A stretch of DNA of 64,000 bases from Actinocorallia populi. GTDB taxonomy: Bacteria; Actinomycetota; Actinomycetes; Streptosporangiales; Streptosporangiaceae. Each line of letters opens with the position of its first letter. Positions within the stretch are counted from its first letter, which is position 1. The position numbers and the translations under genes are program-made. The DNA lies in NCBI RefSeq assembly GCF_002995495.1, contig NZ_PVZV01000011.1:186001-250000 (forward strand), given 5' to 3'. The notes beneath the pieces were generated by a model. The model saw only the letters and a program-made list of their open reading frames with translations, was not told the DNA's origin and did not search any database. Positions 31,016 through 40,350 of this stretch are shown piece after piece.

Positions 31016-34000
31016 ATGGATCTGCCTACGTACACCAATGTCTGGCGCATCGAGAAACGGCTGTACAAGCTGTACGACCTGCGGCTGCCGATGCCGCTTC
31101 CGCTGGTCACCATCGGTGTGTACGCGGGTTCCTTCCTGCCTTGGATCGTTCTCCTGCAGTTCTTCGGCGTGCCGTTCGGCGCGCCGTGGCACGTGCTCTA
31201 CCTCGTGCCGCCCGGGGTCGTCGCCTGGCTGGCGACCCGTCCCGTCATCGAGGGCAAGCGGCTCAACGAGCTGCTGCAGTCGCAGGCGCGCTACCTCAGC
31301 GAGCCGCGCACCTGGTGCCGCCTGACGCCGATCCGCGAACCCCGCGACGTCGTGGTCGTCGCCCGCGTGTGGCGCTCGCCCCGCCAGCTGACCCCCTCGC
31401 TCGACGCGCTCACCGAGGTGCCGCTGCCCGCACGCGCGCAGCAGGCGACGGCCGCGCCGACCCCCGCCACCGCTGCCGCCCCGCAGCCGCTGTCGGAGTA
31501 CGCCGCCGAGTACGCGGCCGCCCACCAGGGCGCCGTCGCCCGCATGCAGGCCCAGATGAACGCCCAGCACGTGCCCGCCCCCGAACCGGCCGAACGCATG
31601 CCCGCCCCGGACTCCACCGCCCTCGACACGCCGTCCGAGCCGCTGCGCACCGAGTCCGTGGCCCCCGACGCCGTCCCGCTGGACGAGCCGATTCCCGTGG
31701 CGGAGGCCGAGCCCGTCGGCACCGGGGCCGCCGAGACCGGGACGGACCAGACGCCCGCCCCGCCGCCTCCGCCCGAGGCTCCCGCGCGCCGCGCCCTCAT
31801 CTCCGGCATCCGCCGTCCCGGCGAGGAGGTCGAGTACTGGCGTCCCGCCGACGTCGACGAGACGGCCGGCGGCCCCCCCACCCACGCGGTCCGCACCACC
31901 TTCGACGCCGCCGCCATCCGCCAGGCCGCCGCGGCGGCCCGCGCCGAGGAGGCCGCCCGCACGCAGGCGGCGGCCCGCGCACGGGAAGCGGCCCGCCGCC
32001 GTCCCCGCCCGCAGGCCCCGACTCCCGCGGAGAGCCTCCCTCCGGCCGAGCAGTCCGCCCGCCTCCGCGACTCCCTCCCCGCGCGCGAGGCCACCCGAGC
32101 CGAGGACACCGCGCGCATCCAGGACGCGCTCCACGAACACCAGGCCGAACACGCCTGGGACGCCGCCCGGAACACGCCCCGCCGCGACGAGCCGGCCCCC
32201 GCGGCGGAACCCGCCGTGGTGGAACCCGCGATGGCGGAATCCGCTGAGGCGGGGACCGTCGTGGAGAGCACCGGAACGGAAGGCGTCCAGGGCGAGGACA
32301 TGTCCGTCAAGGACACTGTTTCCGCCGATGAGCCGGCCCTCGCCGTGGAGGACGCGGGAACAGAAGATGCAGTTCGGGGCGAGGATGGCGCTCCGGTGGG
32401 CGAGGATGCGTCCGTGATGGATGCTGGTCGTGCCCGGGAAGCGGCGCGTGCCGTGGAGAGCGGTGGAGCGGAGGAGGCCACGCGGTCGCGGGAGGCCGTC
32501 TTCGCGGAGGACGACGTTCGCGCTCAGGAGGCGCCGCGCGCCGCGGAGGCCGCTGAAGAGCCGGACACCGCGCGGACGCAGGACGTCGTGCGCGTGGAGG
32601 AGGCCGAGCACGCCGGGCACGAGGCCCGGGACGAGGAGGCCCGGGTCGGCGACGTGGCGTCCGGACGCCGTTCGGCGGACGAGGACGCCTGGGAGGTCAT
32701 GCCGGTCGCCGGAGCGGACGAGCCGACCCGGCTGCAGGAGGCCGCCCGCGTCGAGGATGCCGTGCGCGCCGAGGAGGCCGCACAGGCGGAGGAAGACATT
32801 CGCGTCGGGCTGCGGGAGAGCGCCCGCGTGGAGGATGCCGTGCGCGCTGAAGAGGCCGCACGGACGGAGGAGGACGCCCGCGCTGGTTTGCGGGAGGCCG
32901 CCCGTGTCGAGGAGGTCGTGCGCGCTGAAGAGGCCGCACGGGCCGAGGAGGACGTCCGCGCCGGGCTGCGGGAGGCCGCACGGGCCGAAGAGGCGGCGCG
33001 CGCCGAGGCAGAGGTACGGGCCGAGGAGGCCGGGCGGCTGAGGGACGCCGCCCGGATCGAGGACGTCGTGCGCGCCGAGGAGGCCGCGCGCGTCGGGGAC
33101 GCCGACCGGTCCGGTGAAGCCGTGCCCGCGCGGGACGCGCACGACCGCGCGGCCGGCCGGCCGGAGGGCACCGCCGTACGGTCCGAGGACGTGCGGTCGC
33201 CTTCGGAGGAAGGGGACATGACGCACGCGGACGAGCAGGCACCGGGCGTTCCTCCCAGGTCGTCCGCGCCCGTTCCGGAGGGGGACGAGGCCGTTGTGCA
33301 CGAGGAGCGCGCGCCTGCCATGGCCGAAGAGGAGAACGCGGAACGGCCTGCGACGGGACGACCGCCCGCGACCGTCCCCGACATCCCGCAGATCCCGGGA
33401 TCGTTCGGAGCGGCCGCCGCGCCGCGCCGCGAACACGAGGCCGAGCCCCGGCAGGAGCCGGAGAGGCCCGCCGCGCAGGTGAGCCCGCCCGACTCGGTGG
33501 CCAACCGCACGGACCAGCAGATCTGGCCCCCCGTCCCGGCCCCCGGCGAACTCCCCCCCGCCCGCGTGTCGCCGCCCCCGGCGACCGCCCCGGACATCCC
33601 CGCCGTCGCACCCCGGGCCGCCGCCCAGCAGCCCCCGCGCACCCCGTCCGGACCCCAGCCCCCCGCAGCGCCCGAGACCCCGCAGACCCCCGCCCAGGAC
33701 GATGCGCGGCCGGTCCCGCAGAGCCCTGCGGCCTCCGAGGACCCGCGGACGCCCGGCCGGGAAACTCCGCGTGCCGTGCCGCAGAGCCCTGCGGCCTCTG
33801 GGGGTTCGCGGACGGGTCCGCAGGTGCCTGTTCAGGCTCCGCGAGCCGTACCGCAAAGGCCCCCGGCGCCCGATGACCCGCGAGCGGTCCCGCAGAGCCC
33901 TGCGGCACCCGAGAGCCCGCGGACGGCCCCGCAGGTGCCCGGCCGGGAAGGGCCGCGTGCCGTGCCGCAGAGCCCTGCGGCTTCTGAGGGTTCGCGGACG

Positions 34001-35809
34001 GTTCCGCAGGTGCCTGTTCAGGCTCCGCGTGCGGTGCCGCAGCGGCCCGCGGCGACCGGTGACCCGCGAGCGGTCCCGCAGAGCCCTGCGGCTTCCGAGG
34101 GTTCGCAGGGTGGGCCGCGGGTGCCGGTTCGGGATTCGCGGGAGGTGCCGCAGCGGCCTGCGGCGGCTGCGGGGCCGCGGGCGGGTTCGCAGGTGCCCGA
34201 CCGGGAGGTCGCGCGTGCCGTGCCGCAGAGCCCTGCGGAGTCCGAGGAGACGAGGACGGGGCCGCAGGTGCCGGTTCGGGATGATGCGCGTTCGGTCTCG
34301 CAGAGGTCCGCGGAGTCCGAGGGCTCGCAGGGTGGGCCGCGGGTGCCGGTTCGGGATTCGCGGGAGGTGCCGCAGCGGCCTGCGGCGGCCGGGGGGCCGC
34401 GGGCGGGGGCGCAGCGGCCTGCTGCTTTCGGGCGGGAGTCCGTGGAAGGCGGGGCGCAGGCTCCGCGGGGAGGTCGGCAGGGGTCGGCAGGGCAGGTCAG
34501 GCCGTTCGCGCCTCGGGGCGGGCGGGAGGAGGAGCCGTTCGCCGCGCAGGGGCCGGGGTCTGAGAGCACGCGGAGCGGGCCGCAGCCGGTCGTGGGGGCC
34601 GAGGGAGGGCCGGGAGCGCCTCCCGGGAGCTTCGGGCAGCGGGAGCAGCGGCCGCGGATCAGCGCGGTGGAAGGTGAGCAGGGGTTCGGGCGGGCGCCGG
34701 AACGGTCGGTGTGGCCGGGGGCGCCGAGCCGGGACCGGCTGCCGGAGCCGGTGCGGGGGCAGCCGGTGAAGCCGGAGCCGCCGCGGATCGTGCCTCCGCC
34801 GCCGCAGCGGCGGGACGAGCTGCCCCCGCCGCCGCGCGAGGTGCGTTCGGGGCCCGCCTCTCCGGTGCGGCCGCGGCCGATGCCGGTGCCGACGCCGCCG
34901 GTGGAGCGGGTGCAGGCGATCACGCCGCCGGACCAGCCGGTGGAGGAGCCGGGCGGGCTGCGCAGGCTGCTCAGCCGCGGCAACCCCGTCGACCAGGACT
35001 ACATCGAGCGGCTGCAGCGGCCCTTCCAGGGCACCCGCCACATCGTGGTGCTCGGCTGCACCGGCGGCGCCGGGCAGACCGTCACCGCGCTGATGATGGG
35101 CCACACCTTCGCGCAGTTCTGCGGGGAGCCGACCGTCGCGCTCGACGTCAACCCCGGGCACGGCGCGCTGGCCCGCCGCACCAAGATCGACACGCACGAG
35201 ACGCTCACGTCGCTCATCGCCAACGCCGAGCACATCGGCAGCCTGTCGGGCATCCGCCGCTACACCAGCCGGTCCAAGTCGGGCCTGGACGTGGTCGCGG
35301 CCGGCAAGACCCCGCTGCACGCGCTGGACGACCGGGACTACGCGCAGGCGGTCCGCACGCTCGACCGCTTCTACAGCGTCACCCTGCTGGACGCCGCCGC
35401 GAGCGTCGTCAGCCGGGTGCTGCCGCACGCCGACCAGATCGTCCTGGTCGCCCCGGCCAGCGCGGACGCCCCGCGCGCGGTGGCGATGACGTTCGAGTGG
35501 CTCGACAGCCACGGCTACCACGACCTGAGGCAGCGGGCCGTCACCGTCATCAACGGGGTGAGCCGCCGCAGCCACGGCGACGTGGAGCAGGCCGAGCAGG
35601 TGGCGCGCGGCCAGTGCCGCGCGCTGGTCCGCATCCCCTGGGACGACCACCTCAGCCTCGACCGATCGCCCCGCAACGAGCTCAAGGCCCTGCGGCCGCC
35701 GACGCGACGGGCCTACCTGGCCCTGAGCGCGGTCGTCGCGGGCGGCTTCTCGGTCCTGCCCGAGAGGTACCAGGACCCGTCCCCCTACCACCAGGAGCGC
35801 ACGCAGTGA
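31016..35809 (+). CDS. Giant TcpE-coiled-coil-PQ-repeat-MinD-like fusion protein
   Basis: 1597 residues. Residues 1-110: TcpE-like conjugal membrane domain (DLPTYTNVWRIEKRLYKLYD, two helices around 27-45 and 50-65). Residues 110-570: Ala/Pro/Glu-rich. Residues 577-702: 26-residue and 24-residue charged repeats, likely coiled coil. Residues 895-1140: Pro/Gln/Arg repeat. Residues about 1335-1590: MinD/ParA-like domain with VVLGCTGGAGQTVTALMMG at the P-loop, where the canonical lysine is Gln1354, and VALDVNPGHGALARR. Proline/alanine-rich N-terminus plus MinD domain recalls EspI of ESX-1 secretion. TcpE proteins alone are about 120 residues, so this is a fusion. The stop overlaps the VirB4-like start (GTGA). 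Confidence 0.85.
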   Translation: MDLPTYTNVWRIEKRLYKLYDLRLPMPLPLVTIGVYAGSFLPWIVLLQFFGVPFGAPWHVLYLVPPGVVAWLATRPVIEGKRLNELLQSQARYLSEPRTWCRLTPIREPRDVVVVARVWRSPRQLTPSLDALTEVPLPARAQQATAAPTPATAAAPQPLSEYAAEYAAAHQGAVARMQAQMNAQHVPAPEPAERMPAPDSTALDTPSEPLRTESVAPDAVPLDEPIPVAEAEPVGTGAAETGTDQTPAPPPPPEAPARRALISGIRRPGEEVEYWRPADVDETAGGPPTHAVRTTFDAAAIRQAAAAARAEEAARTQAAARAREAARRRPRPQAPTPAESLPPAEQSARLRDSLPAREATRAEDTARIQDALHEHQAEHAWDAARNTPRRDEPAPAAEPAVVEPAMAESAEAGTVVESTGTEGVQGEDMSVKDTVSADEPALAVEDAGTEDAVRGEDGAPVGEDASVMDAGRAREAARAVESGGAEEATRSREAVFAEDDVRAQEAPRAAEAAEEPDTARTQDVVRVEEAEHAGHEARDEEARVGDVASGRRSADEDAWEVMPVAGADEPTRLQEAARVEDAVRAEEAAQAEEDIRVGLRESARVEDAVRAEEAARTEEDARAGLREAARVEEVVRAEEAARAEEDVRAGLREAARAEEAARAEAEVRAEEAGRLRDAARIEDVVRAEEAARVGDADRSGEAVPARDAHDRAAGRPEGTAVRSEDVRSPSEEGDMTHADEQAPGVPPRSSAPVPEGDEAVVHEERAPAMAEEENAERPATGRPPATVPDIPQIPGSFGAAAAPRREHEAEPRQEPERPAAQVSPPDSVANRTDQQIWPPVPAPGELPPARVSPPPATAPDIPAVAPRAAAQQPPRTPSGPQPPAAPETPQTPAQDDARPVPQSPAASEDPRTPGRETPRAVPQSPAASGGSRTGPQVPVQAPRAVPQRPPAPDDPRAVPQSPAAPESPRTAPQVPGREGPRAVPQSPAASEGSRTVPQVPVQAPRAVPQRPAATGDPRAVPQSPAASEGSQGGPRVPVRDSREVPQRPAAAAGPRAGSQVPDREVARAVPQSPAESEETRTGPQVPVRDDARSVSQRSAESEGSQGGPRVPVRDSREVPQRPAAAGGPRAGAQRPAAFGRESVEGGAQAPRGGRQGSAGQVRPFAPRGGREEEPFAAQGPGSESTRSGPQPVVGAEGGPGAPPGSFGQREQRPRISAVEGEQGFGRAPERSVWPGAPSRDRLPEPVRGQPVKPEPPRIVPPPPQRRDELPPPPREVRSGPASPVRPRPMPVPTPPVERVQAITPPDQPVEEPGGLRRLLSRGNPVDQDYIERLQRPFQGTRHIVVLGCTGGAGQTVTALMMGHTFAQFCGEPTVALDVNPGHGALARRTKIDTHETLTSLIANAEHIGSLSGIRRYTSRSKSGLDVVAAGKTPLHALDDRDYAQAVRTLDRFYSVTLLDAAASVVSRVLPHADQIVLVAPASADAPRAVAMTFEWLDSHGYHDLRQRAVTVINGVSRRSHGDVEQAEQVARGQCRALVRIPWDDHLSLDRSPRNELKALRPPTRRAYLALSAVVAGGFSVLPERYQDPSPYHQERTQ
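32744..33121 (+). repeat. 78-bp tandem repeats coding a 26-residue coiled-coil unit
   Basis: Three 26-residue units of form ARVEDAVRAEEAA..EED.R.GLRE occupy 32744-32821, 32822-32899 and 32900-32977, then two 24-residue variants to 33121. Alternating Arg/Glu/Ala favours a long charged helix. Confidence 0.85.
33701..34440 (+). repeat. Pro/Gln/Arg repeat region (AVPQSPAAS, QVPVQAPRAVPQRP units)
   Basis: In-frame degenerate repeats with the core RAVPQSPA occurring six times (near 33716, 33778, 33890, 33965, 34075, 34220). The DNA of each core, CCGCAGAGCCCTGCGG, is itself an inverted repeat (CCGCAG/CTGCGG), so the region can form serial hairpins. Confidence 0.85.
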
Positions 35810-38256
35810 GTCGGACGAAGACGAGTCGGCTGGCCGTCCGGTACTTCGACGACCGCATCCTGCTCGGCGAGCACGCGGCCTGGGCGTACTTCCGGCTGCC
35901 GACGTTCAGCTACGAGTTCACCACCGCCGAGGAGCGCGAGGCGCTCGCGACCAACCTCACCATCGCGCTGGCCGCGATCCGCATGCAGGACGCCGAGGTC
36001 CACCTGCGGATCGCGCACCGGACGTACCCGGCGGCGGACTGGGCGCTGGCGCTGGACAGGACGAGCGACAACGGCCCCGGCTGGCGCGCGTACCTGGAGG
36101 AGATGTACTCGCACGTCTGGGTGAAGGACTTCTGGTCCAAGGAGGTCTACCTCGGCGTCCGGCTCGGCAGGCGCGGCGTGCAGCTGCAGGGTTCGCTCGG
36201 CACGCTGCTGGGCTTCTACCGCAGGTCCGAGCGCGGCCTGGGCCTGCAGGACGACGCGATCGACGAGCGCGAGATCAAGCGCTGGACGGAGCAGGCCGAG
36301 CGTCTCGGCAGAGCCCTGTCCGGCGGCGCCCTGCGCGCCCGCCACGCCACGTCCGTGGAGGTCGCGTGGCTGTTCCAGCACGCCGTGACGGGCGCGCTCG
36401 CCGACCCGCCGCCGTCGGCGGTCGCCAAGCGCCGCTGGGGCGCGGGCGAGATCGAGGCGCTGATCGAGGGGGCGATCCACAACGGCCGCTCCAACCTGCG
36501 CATGGAGCAGCCCGGCGGCGAGTCCTACACCGCGTACCTGTCGTTCGCGCGCTTCCCCGACCTGATGCCGTTCCCGGACGGCGAGCCGTGGCTGCACTAT
36601 GCCGACTCGTTGTCCTTCCCCGTCGAGATCAGCTCGCGCATGCGCCTCATCCCGCCCGCGCTGGCCTCCAAGGACGTCTCCCGCAAGCTCGCGCACGCCC
36701 GCGACATGGACGCCCACATCCGCGAGGCGGGCGCGGAGGCGCCGATCGCGCTGGCCGAGCAGATCGACGCGGCCCGGATGCTGGAGCACGGCATCACCAA
36801 GGAGCGCCTCCCGTTCGTCTACGGCTGGCACCGCCTCATCGTGACGGCGCACACCGAGGAGCTGCTCGTCCAGCGCGTCGACGCCGTCGTCGAGCACTAC
36901 CGCGACATCGGCATCGACGTCGTCAACTCCACCGGCGACCAGTTCTCGTTGTTCAGCGAGTCCCTGCCGGGCGACCGCCTCCGCCTGAACGCCTACGCCC
37001 AGCGCCAGCCGCTGCGCACGATCGCGGGCGGCATGCCGGTGGCGACCGTCGACCTCGGCGACCGCAGGGACGACACGGGCGGCGGCTGGACCGGCCCCTA
37101 CATCGGCGAGACGCTGGGCCGGGCGCGCAGCATCGTGCACTTCGACCCGCTGGTCGCGGCCGCGCGCAACCGCCCGACGGCCGTCGCGATCACCGGAGAG
37201 CCCGGCGGCGGTAAGACGACTCTGGCCCTCCTGCTCATCTACCAGATGGCACTGCGCGGGGTTACGATCGCGGCGATCGATCCCAAAGGTGACGCAGAGG
37301 CGCTCGTGGAGTTGCTGAAGGCACGCGGGCGCCGTGCCCGCATCCTGCCGCTCGGTTCGGCGGCGCCGGGCCTGCTCGACCCGTTCGGCTTCGACGACGA
37401 CCTCGCGGTCAAGAAGACGATGGCGACCGAGACGCTGCGGCTGCTGCTGCCGCGCATGTCCGAGGAGCGCGAGTCGGCGATGATCCAGGCGGTGGGCGCC
37501 GTCGCCAACGCCGACCGCCCGTCGCTGGGCAAGGTCGTGGACCACCTGGAGGCGGCCGAGGACGCTGCCTCCAGGAACCTCGGCGCGGTGCTGCGCTCGA
37601 TGTCGGAGATGCGTCTGGCGTCGCTGTGCTTCGACCCCTACGGCGGCGAGCGCATCGACACCGAGGGCTGGACGACCGTCTTCACCCTCGGCGGCCTGAC
37701 CCTGCCGGACGTGACGGTCAACCGCGAGGACTACTCCTACGAGCAGCGCCTGTCGGTCGCCCTGATGTACCTGGTCTCGCAGTTCGCGCGCCGGCTCATG
37801 CACGGGCTGGACCGCAGGCTGCCCAAGGCCATCTTCCTGGACGAGGCGTGGGCCATCACTTCGACACCCGAGGGCGCCAAACTGGTGCCGGAAGTATCGC
37901 GGATGGGCCGCTCCCGCAACACTGCGTTGATCTTGGTTTCGCAAAATGCGGGAGACCTGTTGAATGAGCAGGTGACGAACTGTCTCTCGTCGGTGTTCTC
38001 CTTCCGCTCCAGCGAGCGCGGGGAGGTCGGCAACGTCATGGCGTTGCTCGGTGTCGAGTCCTCGGAGGAGCACAAGGGCGTGCTGCGCAACCTCGGCAAC
38101 GGCGAGTGCATCTTCCGGGATCTGGACGGCCGGGCTGGCCGGATCGGCGTGGACCTCGTCTCCGAGGAGCTCCTGCGCTGGCTGGACACCAACCCGACGC
38201 GCCAGAAGCCGGTTCTGTCCAAGACGGGGGCTGACCCAGAGGAGAGCGCCGGATGA
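35806..38256 (+). CDS. VirB4/ConE-like conjugation ATPase
   Basis: 816 residues from GTG 35806, overlapping the previous stop by 4 nt. The N-terminal half (about 1-400) is the VirB4 membrane-associated region without strong TM helices. The C-terminal RecA-like domain has Walker A GEPGGGKTT (K470), GVTIAAIDPKGDAEAL, Walker B KAIFLDEAW (D679, E680), the RSRNTALILVSQNA motif, and a finger near VFSFRSSERGE. VirB4 ATPases power assembly and substrate transfer in type IV secretion. As no separate coupling protein is encoded, it could serve both roles. It overlaps the next start by ATGA. Corresponds to SCO6880-like/TcpF/ConE proteins. Confidence 0.92.
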   Translation: MSRTKTSRLAVRYFDDRILLGEHAAWAYFRLPTFSYEFTTAEEREALATNLTIALAAIRMQDAEVHLRIAHRTYPAADWALALDRTSDNGPGWRAYLEEMYSHVWVKDFWSKEVYLGVRLGRRGVQLQGSLGTLLGFYRRSERGLGLQDDAIDEREIKRWTEQAERLGRALSGGALRARHATSVEVAWLFQHAVTGALADPPPSAVAKRRWGAGEIEALIEGAIHNGRSNLRMEQPGGESYTAYLSFARFPDLMPFPDGEPWLHYADSLSFPVEISSRMRLIPPALASKDVSRKLAHARDMDAHIREAGAEAPIALAEQIDAARMLEHGITKERLPFVYGWHRLIVTAHTEELLVQRVDAVVEHYRDIGIDVVNSTGDQFSLFSESLPGDRLRLNAYAQRQPLRTIAGGMPVATVDLGDRRDDTGGGWTGPYIGETLGRARSIVHFDPLVAAARNRPTAVAITGEPGGGKTTLALLLIYQMALRGVTIAAIDPKGDAEALVELLKARGRRARILPLGSAAPGLLDPFGFDDDLAVKKTMATETLRLLLPRMSEERESAMIQAVGAVANADRPSLGKVVDHLEAAEDAASRNLGAVLRSMSEMRLASLCFDPYGGERIDTEGWTTVFTLGGLTLPDVTVNREDYSYEQRLSVALMYLVSQFARRLMHGLDRRLPKAIFLDEAWAITSTPEGAKLVPEVSRMGRSRNTALILVSQNAGDLLNEQVTNCLSSVFSFRSSERGEVGNVMALLGVESSEEHKGVLRNLGNGECIFRDLDGRAGRIGVDLVSEELLRWLDTNPTRQKPVLSKTGADPEESAG

Positions 38257-40346
38257 GACTCCGACGTGCCGTCGGCCGTGTCCGCAGTGGAGGGGGACGC
38301 CGGCGATCTGTCGTGCTGCTCCTGTGCATGGCGGTGTTCCTGCTCATGACGCCGGCCGCCGCGGCCGCGCCGGACCCGCCGTGGAGCACCAACCCCAACG
38401 ACGCCTGCGCGCCCGCCGCCGCCCCCGCCCCCGAGGCGTACGGCTCGGGCACCGACGGCCTGATCAAGCCGCCGGACTACCCGAGCGAGCAGCTGAAGAC
38501 CACCGCCGCGGACCAGCTCACCTACTACGACCGCTACGGCACCGCGGGCCAGACCTGGTACGCCGTCGACATGGGCTGCGGCGACGCCATGGCCATGATC
38601 GGCAACTCCGTCTCCAACACCCTGTTCACCCTCGTCCGCGCCATCGACCGCACCACGATCAGCGTCTACCAGGCGGCGGCGTCGGAGTCGCTGCTGGGCT
38701 GGCTGAAGGAGACGGTCGACGAGGTCATCACCGGCATCGGCGAGACGTTCAACGCCCGCTACTGGACGCCGGTCGTCATCCTGGGCGCGATCACCCTGGC
38801 CTGGTGGGGCCTGGTCCGCAAGCGCACGTCCAAGGTCGCCGAGGGCACCATCTGGATGGTCGCGGCGATGGTCGGCCTGATCTGGCTGATCGCCCGCCCC
38901 GGCGACTTCACCACGCTGGGCACCACGGTCTCCAACGCCACCAGTGCGGCGTTCAACGCGGCGCTGCCGCAGAGCGGCGGGGGCACCACGTGCGTCCCCA
39001 CGCCCGAGGGCAGGCCGACGCTGGACGACTCCGAGCTGGACGCCACCACCCGCAACGCCAACGGCCTGTGGGTGGCGCTGGTGTGCAAGCCGTGGCTGAT
39101 GGGCGAGTTCGGCACCACCGACCCCGAGGCCGAGATCGTCAAGGAGCACGCCGACCGGCTGCTGTACGCCCAGGGCGTCGACCTCACCGAGACGTACGGC
39201 GCGGAGAAGCCCGACATGGGCGCCAAGGCCGACGCCTACCAGCAGGTCGCCAAGAGCATCAAGGAGGACTACCCGGGCGTCTACCCGCTCTTCCAGGGCA
39301 AGCAGTGGACGTCGCGGCTGGCCGTCGCGTTCGGCGCGCTGTTCGCCGCGCTGGTCGCGGGTCTGCTCATCCTGGTCATCTCGGTGACCCTGATCATCGT
39401 GAAGATCGCGTTCCTGCTGCTGCTGGTGGCCGGACCGATCTTCCTGGGCATCGGCATCCACCCGGGGATAGGCCGGGTGATCGCGGTCAGATGGCTGGAG
39501 CTCCTGCTGTCGATGCTGCTCAAACAGGCGGCGCTGATAGGCGTGCTCGCCCTGTTGTTGTGGGCCTACGGGGTGATCCTCGGGGAGGGGCTGCCCTGGG
39601 GCCTGCAGATCATGCTCATCGCGCTGGTGACGGGCGCGGCGTTCATCTACCGCAAACCGTTCCAGCACCTGTTCGCCTCCGTGGGCTACTCGGCGGTCTC
39701 CCGCTCCCGCTCGGAGAGCGAGCTGGAGAAGTCCATCGCGACGATGCGCAAGAGCACCCTCGGCGTCGCGCAGGCCGCCGCCCCGGGCGCCGCGCTGTCC
39801 CGGCTGGTCCGCCGCGAGGACGGCGTGCCCGCCCTGTCGGCCGTCGGCTCCGACGACCCCTCCGCCAAGTCCGCCTCGGGCGTGCTGGGCACCAAGGCAC
39901 GCGCGGGCGACTCGGCCGGCTCCACCCGCGTCGCCGACACCGTGCCCCCGCTGAACCTGCCCAGCCGCCGGAACGGCGGCGGAAGCCCCGGTGCCTCCGC
40001 CGGCGGGGGCACCGCCTCCACGGGCCGCGGCCGCACCTCCGCGGGCGCCGGCGGCCGTCCGGCGTCCGGCCCCCGGCCGCTGGCCCGCAAGGGCACGGGC
40101 GGCACGAAGCCCGCCCCGGCGGGCGAGCGCCCCGTGTCCAGGCCCGCGGTCTCCCGGCCGAAGGCCGAGGGCAGCGGGGGCGGCGGCAGGAGCGGCGGAG
40201 GCGTCACGGGCGCGTCGGTGCCCCGCCAGCGGGAGACCCCGGCGCCCGCCGCGCGCGACCAGGCGCCGCCGCTGTGGGCCAAGCGGGTCGCCGACGCCGA
40301 GCCCCCCACCCCGTTCTGGCTGAGGCCGGCCGACTCAGACGACTGA
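38253..40346 (+). CDS. VirB6/TrbL/ConG-like polytopic channel protein
   Basis: 697 residues. Cleavable signal (about 1-42, VVLLLCMAVFLLMTPAAAAA), an extracellular domain with cysteines (C50, C109 and others), then membrane helices near 165-185, 190-210, 350-400, 425-445 and 450-470, including LLLLVAGPIFLGIGIHPG, typical of TrbL/VirB6. The last 200 residues are a disordered Gly/Ser/Pro/Arg tail facing the cytoplasm. VirB6-type proteins form the inner-membrane conduit of type IV secretion. Follows VirB4 exactly as ConG follows ConE in ICEBs1. Five bp separate it from the next gene. Confidence 0.87.
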   Translation: MRLRRAVGRVRSGGGRRRSVVLLLCMAVFLLMTPAAAAAPDPPWSTNPNDACAPAAAPAPEAYGSGTDGLIKPPDYPSEQLKTTAADQLTYYDRYGTAGQTWYAVDMGCGDAMAMIGNSVSNTLFTLVRAIDRTTISVYQAAASESLLGWLKETVDEVITGIGETFNARYWTPVVILGAITLAWWGLVRKRTSKVAEGTIWMVAAMVGLIWLIARPGDFTTLGTTVSNATSAAFNAALPQSGGGTTCVPTPEGRPTLDDSELDATTRNANGLWVALVCKPWLMGEFGTTDPEAEIVKEHADRLLYAQGVDLTETYGAEKPDMGAKADAYQQVAKSIKEDYPGVYPLFQGKQWTSRLAVAFGALFAALVAGLLILVISVTLIIVKIAFLLLLVAGPIFLGIGIHPGIGRVIAVRWLELLLSMLLKQAALIGVLALLLWAYGVILGEGLPWGLQIMLIALVTGAAFIYRKPFQHLFASVGYSAVSRSRSESELEKSIATMRKSTLGVAQAAAPGAALSRLVRREDGVPALSAVGSDDPSAKSASGVLGTKARAGDSAGSTRVADTVPPLNLPSRRNGGGSPGASAGGGTASTGRGRTSAGAGGRPASGPRPLARKGTGGTKPAPAGERPVSRPAVSRPKAEGSGGGGRSGGGVTGASVPRQRETPAPAARDQAPPLWAKRVADAEPPTPFWLRPADSDD

Positions 40347-40350
40347 GGCC

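Noticed and set aside
32744-34440. CRISPR-like repeat array
   Set aside because: Repeats are in frame, degenerate and contiguous without unique spacers, and no cas genes are present; they are protein-coding repeats.
30545-35791. Minus-strand open frame of about 1750 codons opposite the giant TcpE-MinD gene
   Set aside because: It is a by-product of GC-rich third positions and repeats on the plus strand. Its product is low-complexity with no recognisable domain, while the plus strand encodes TcpE and MinD motifs.
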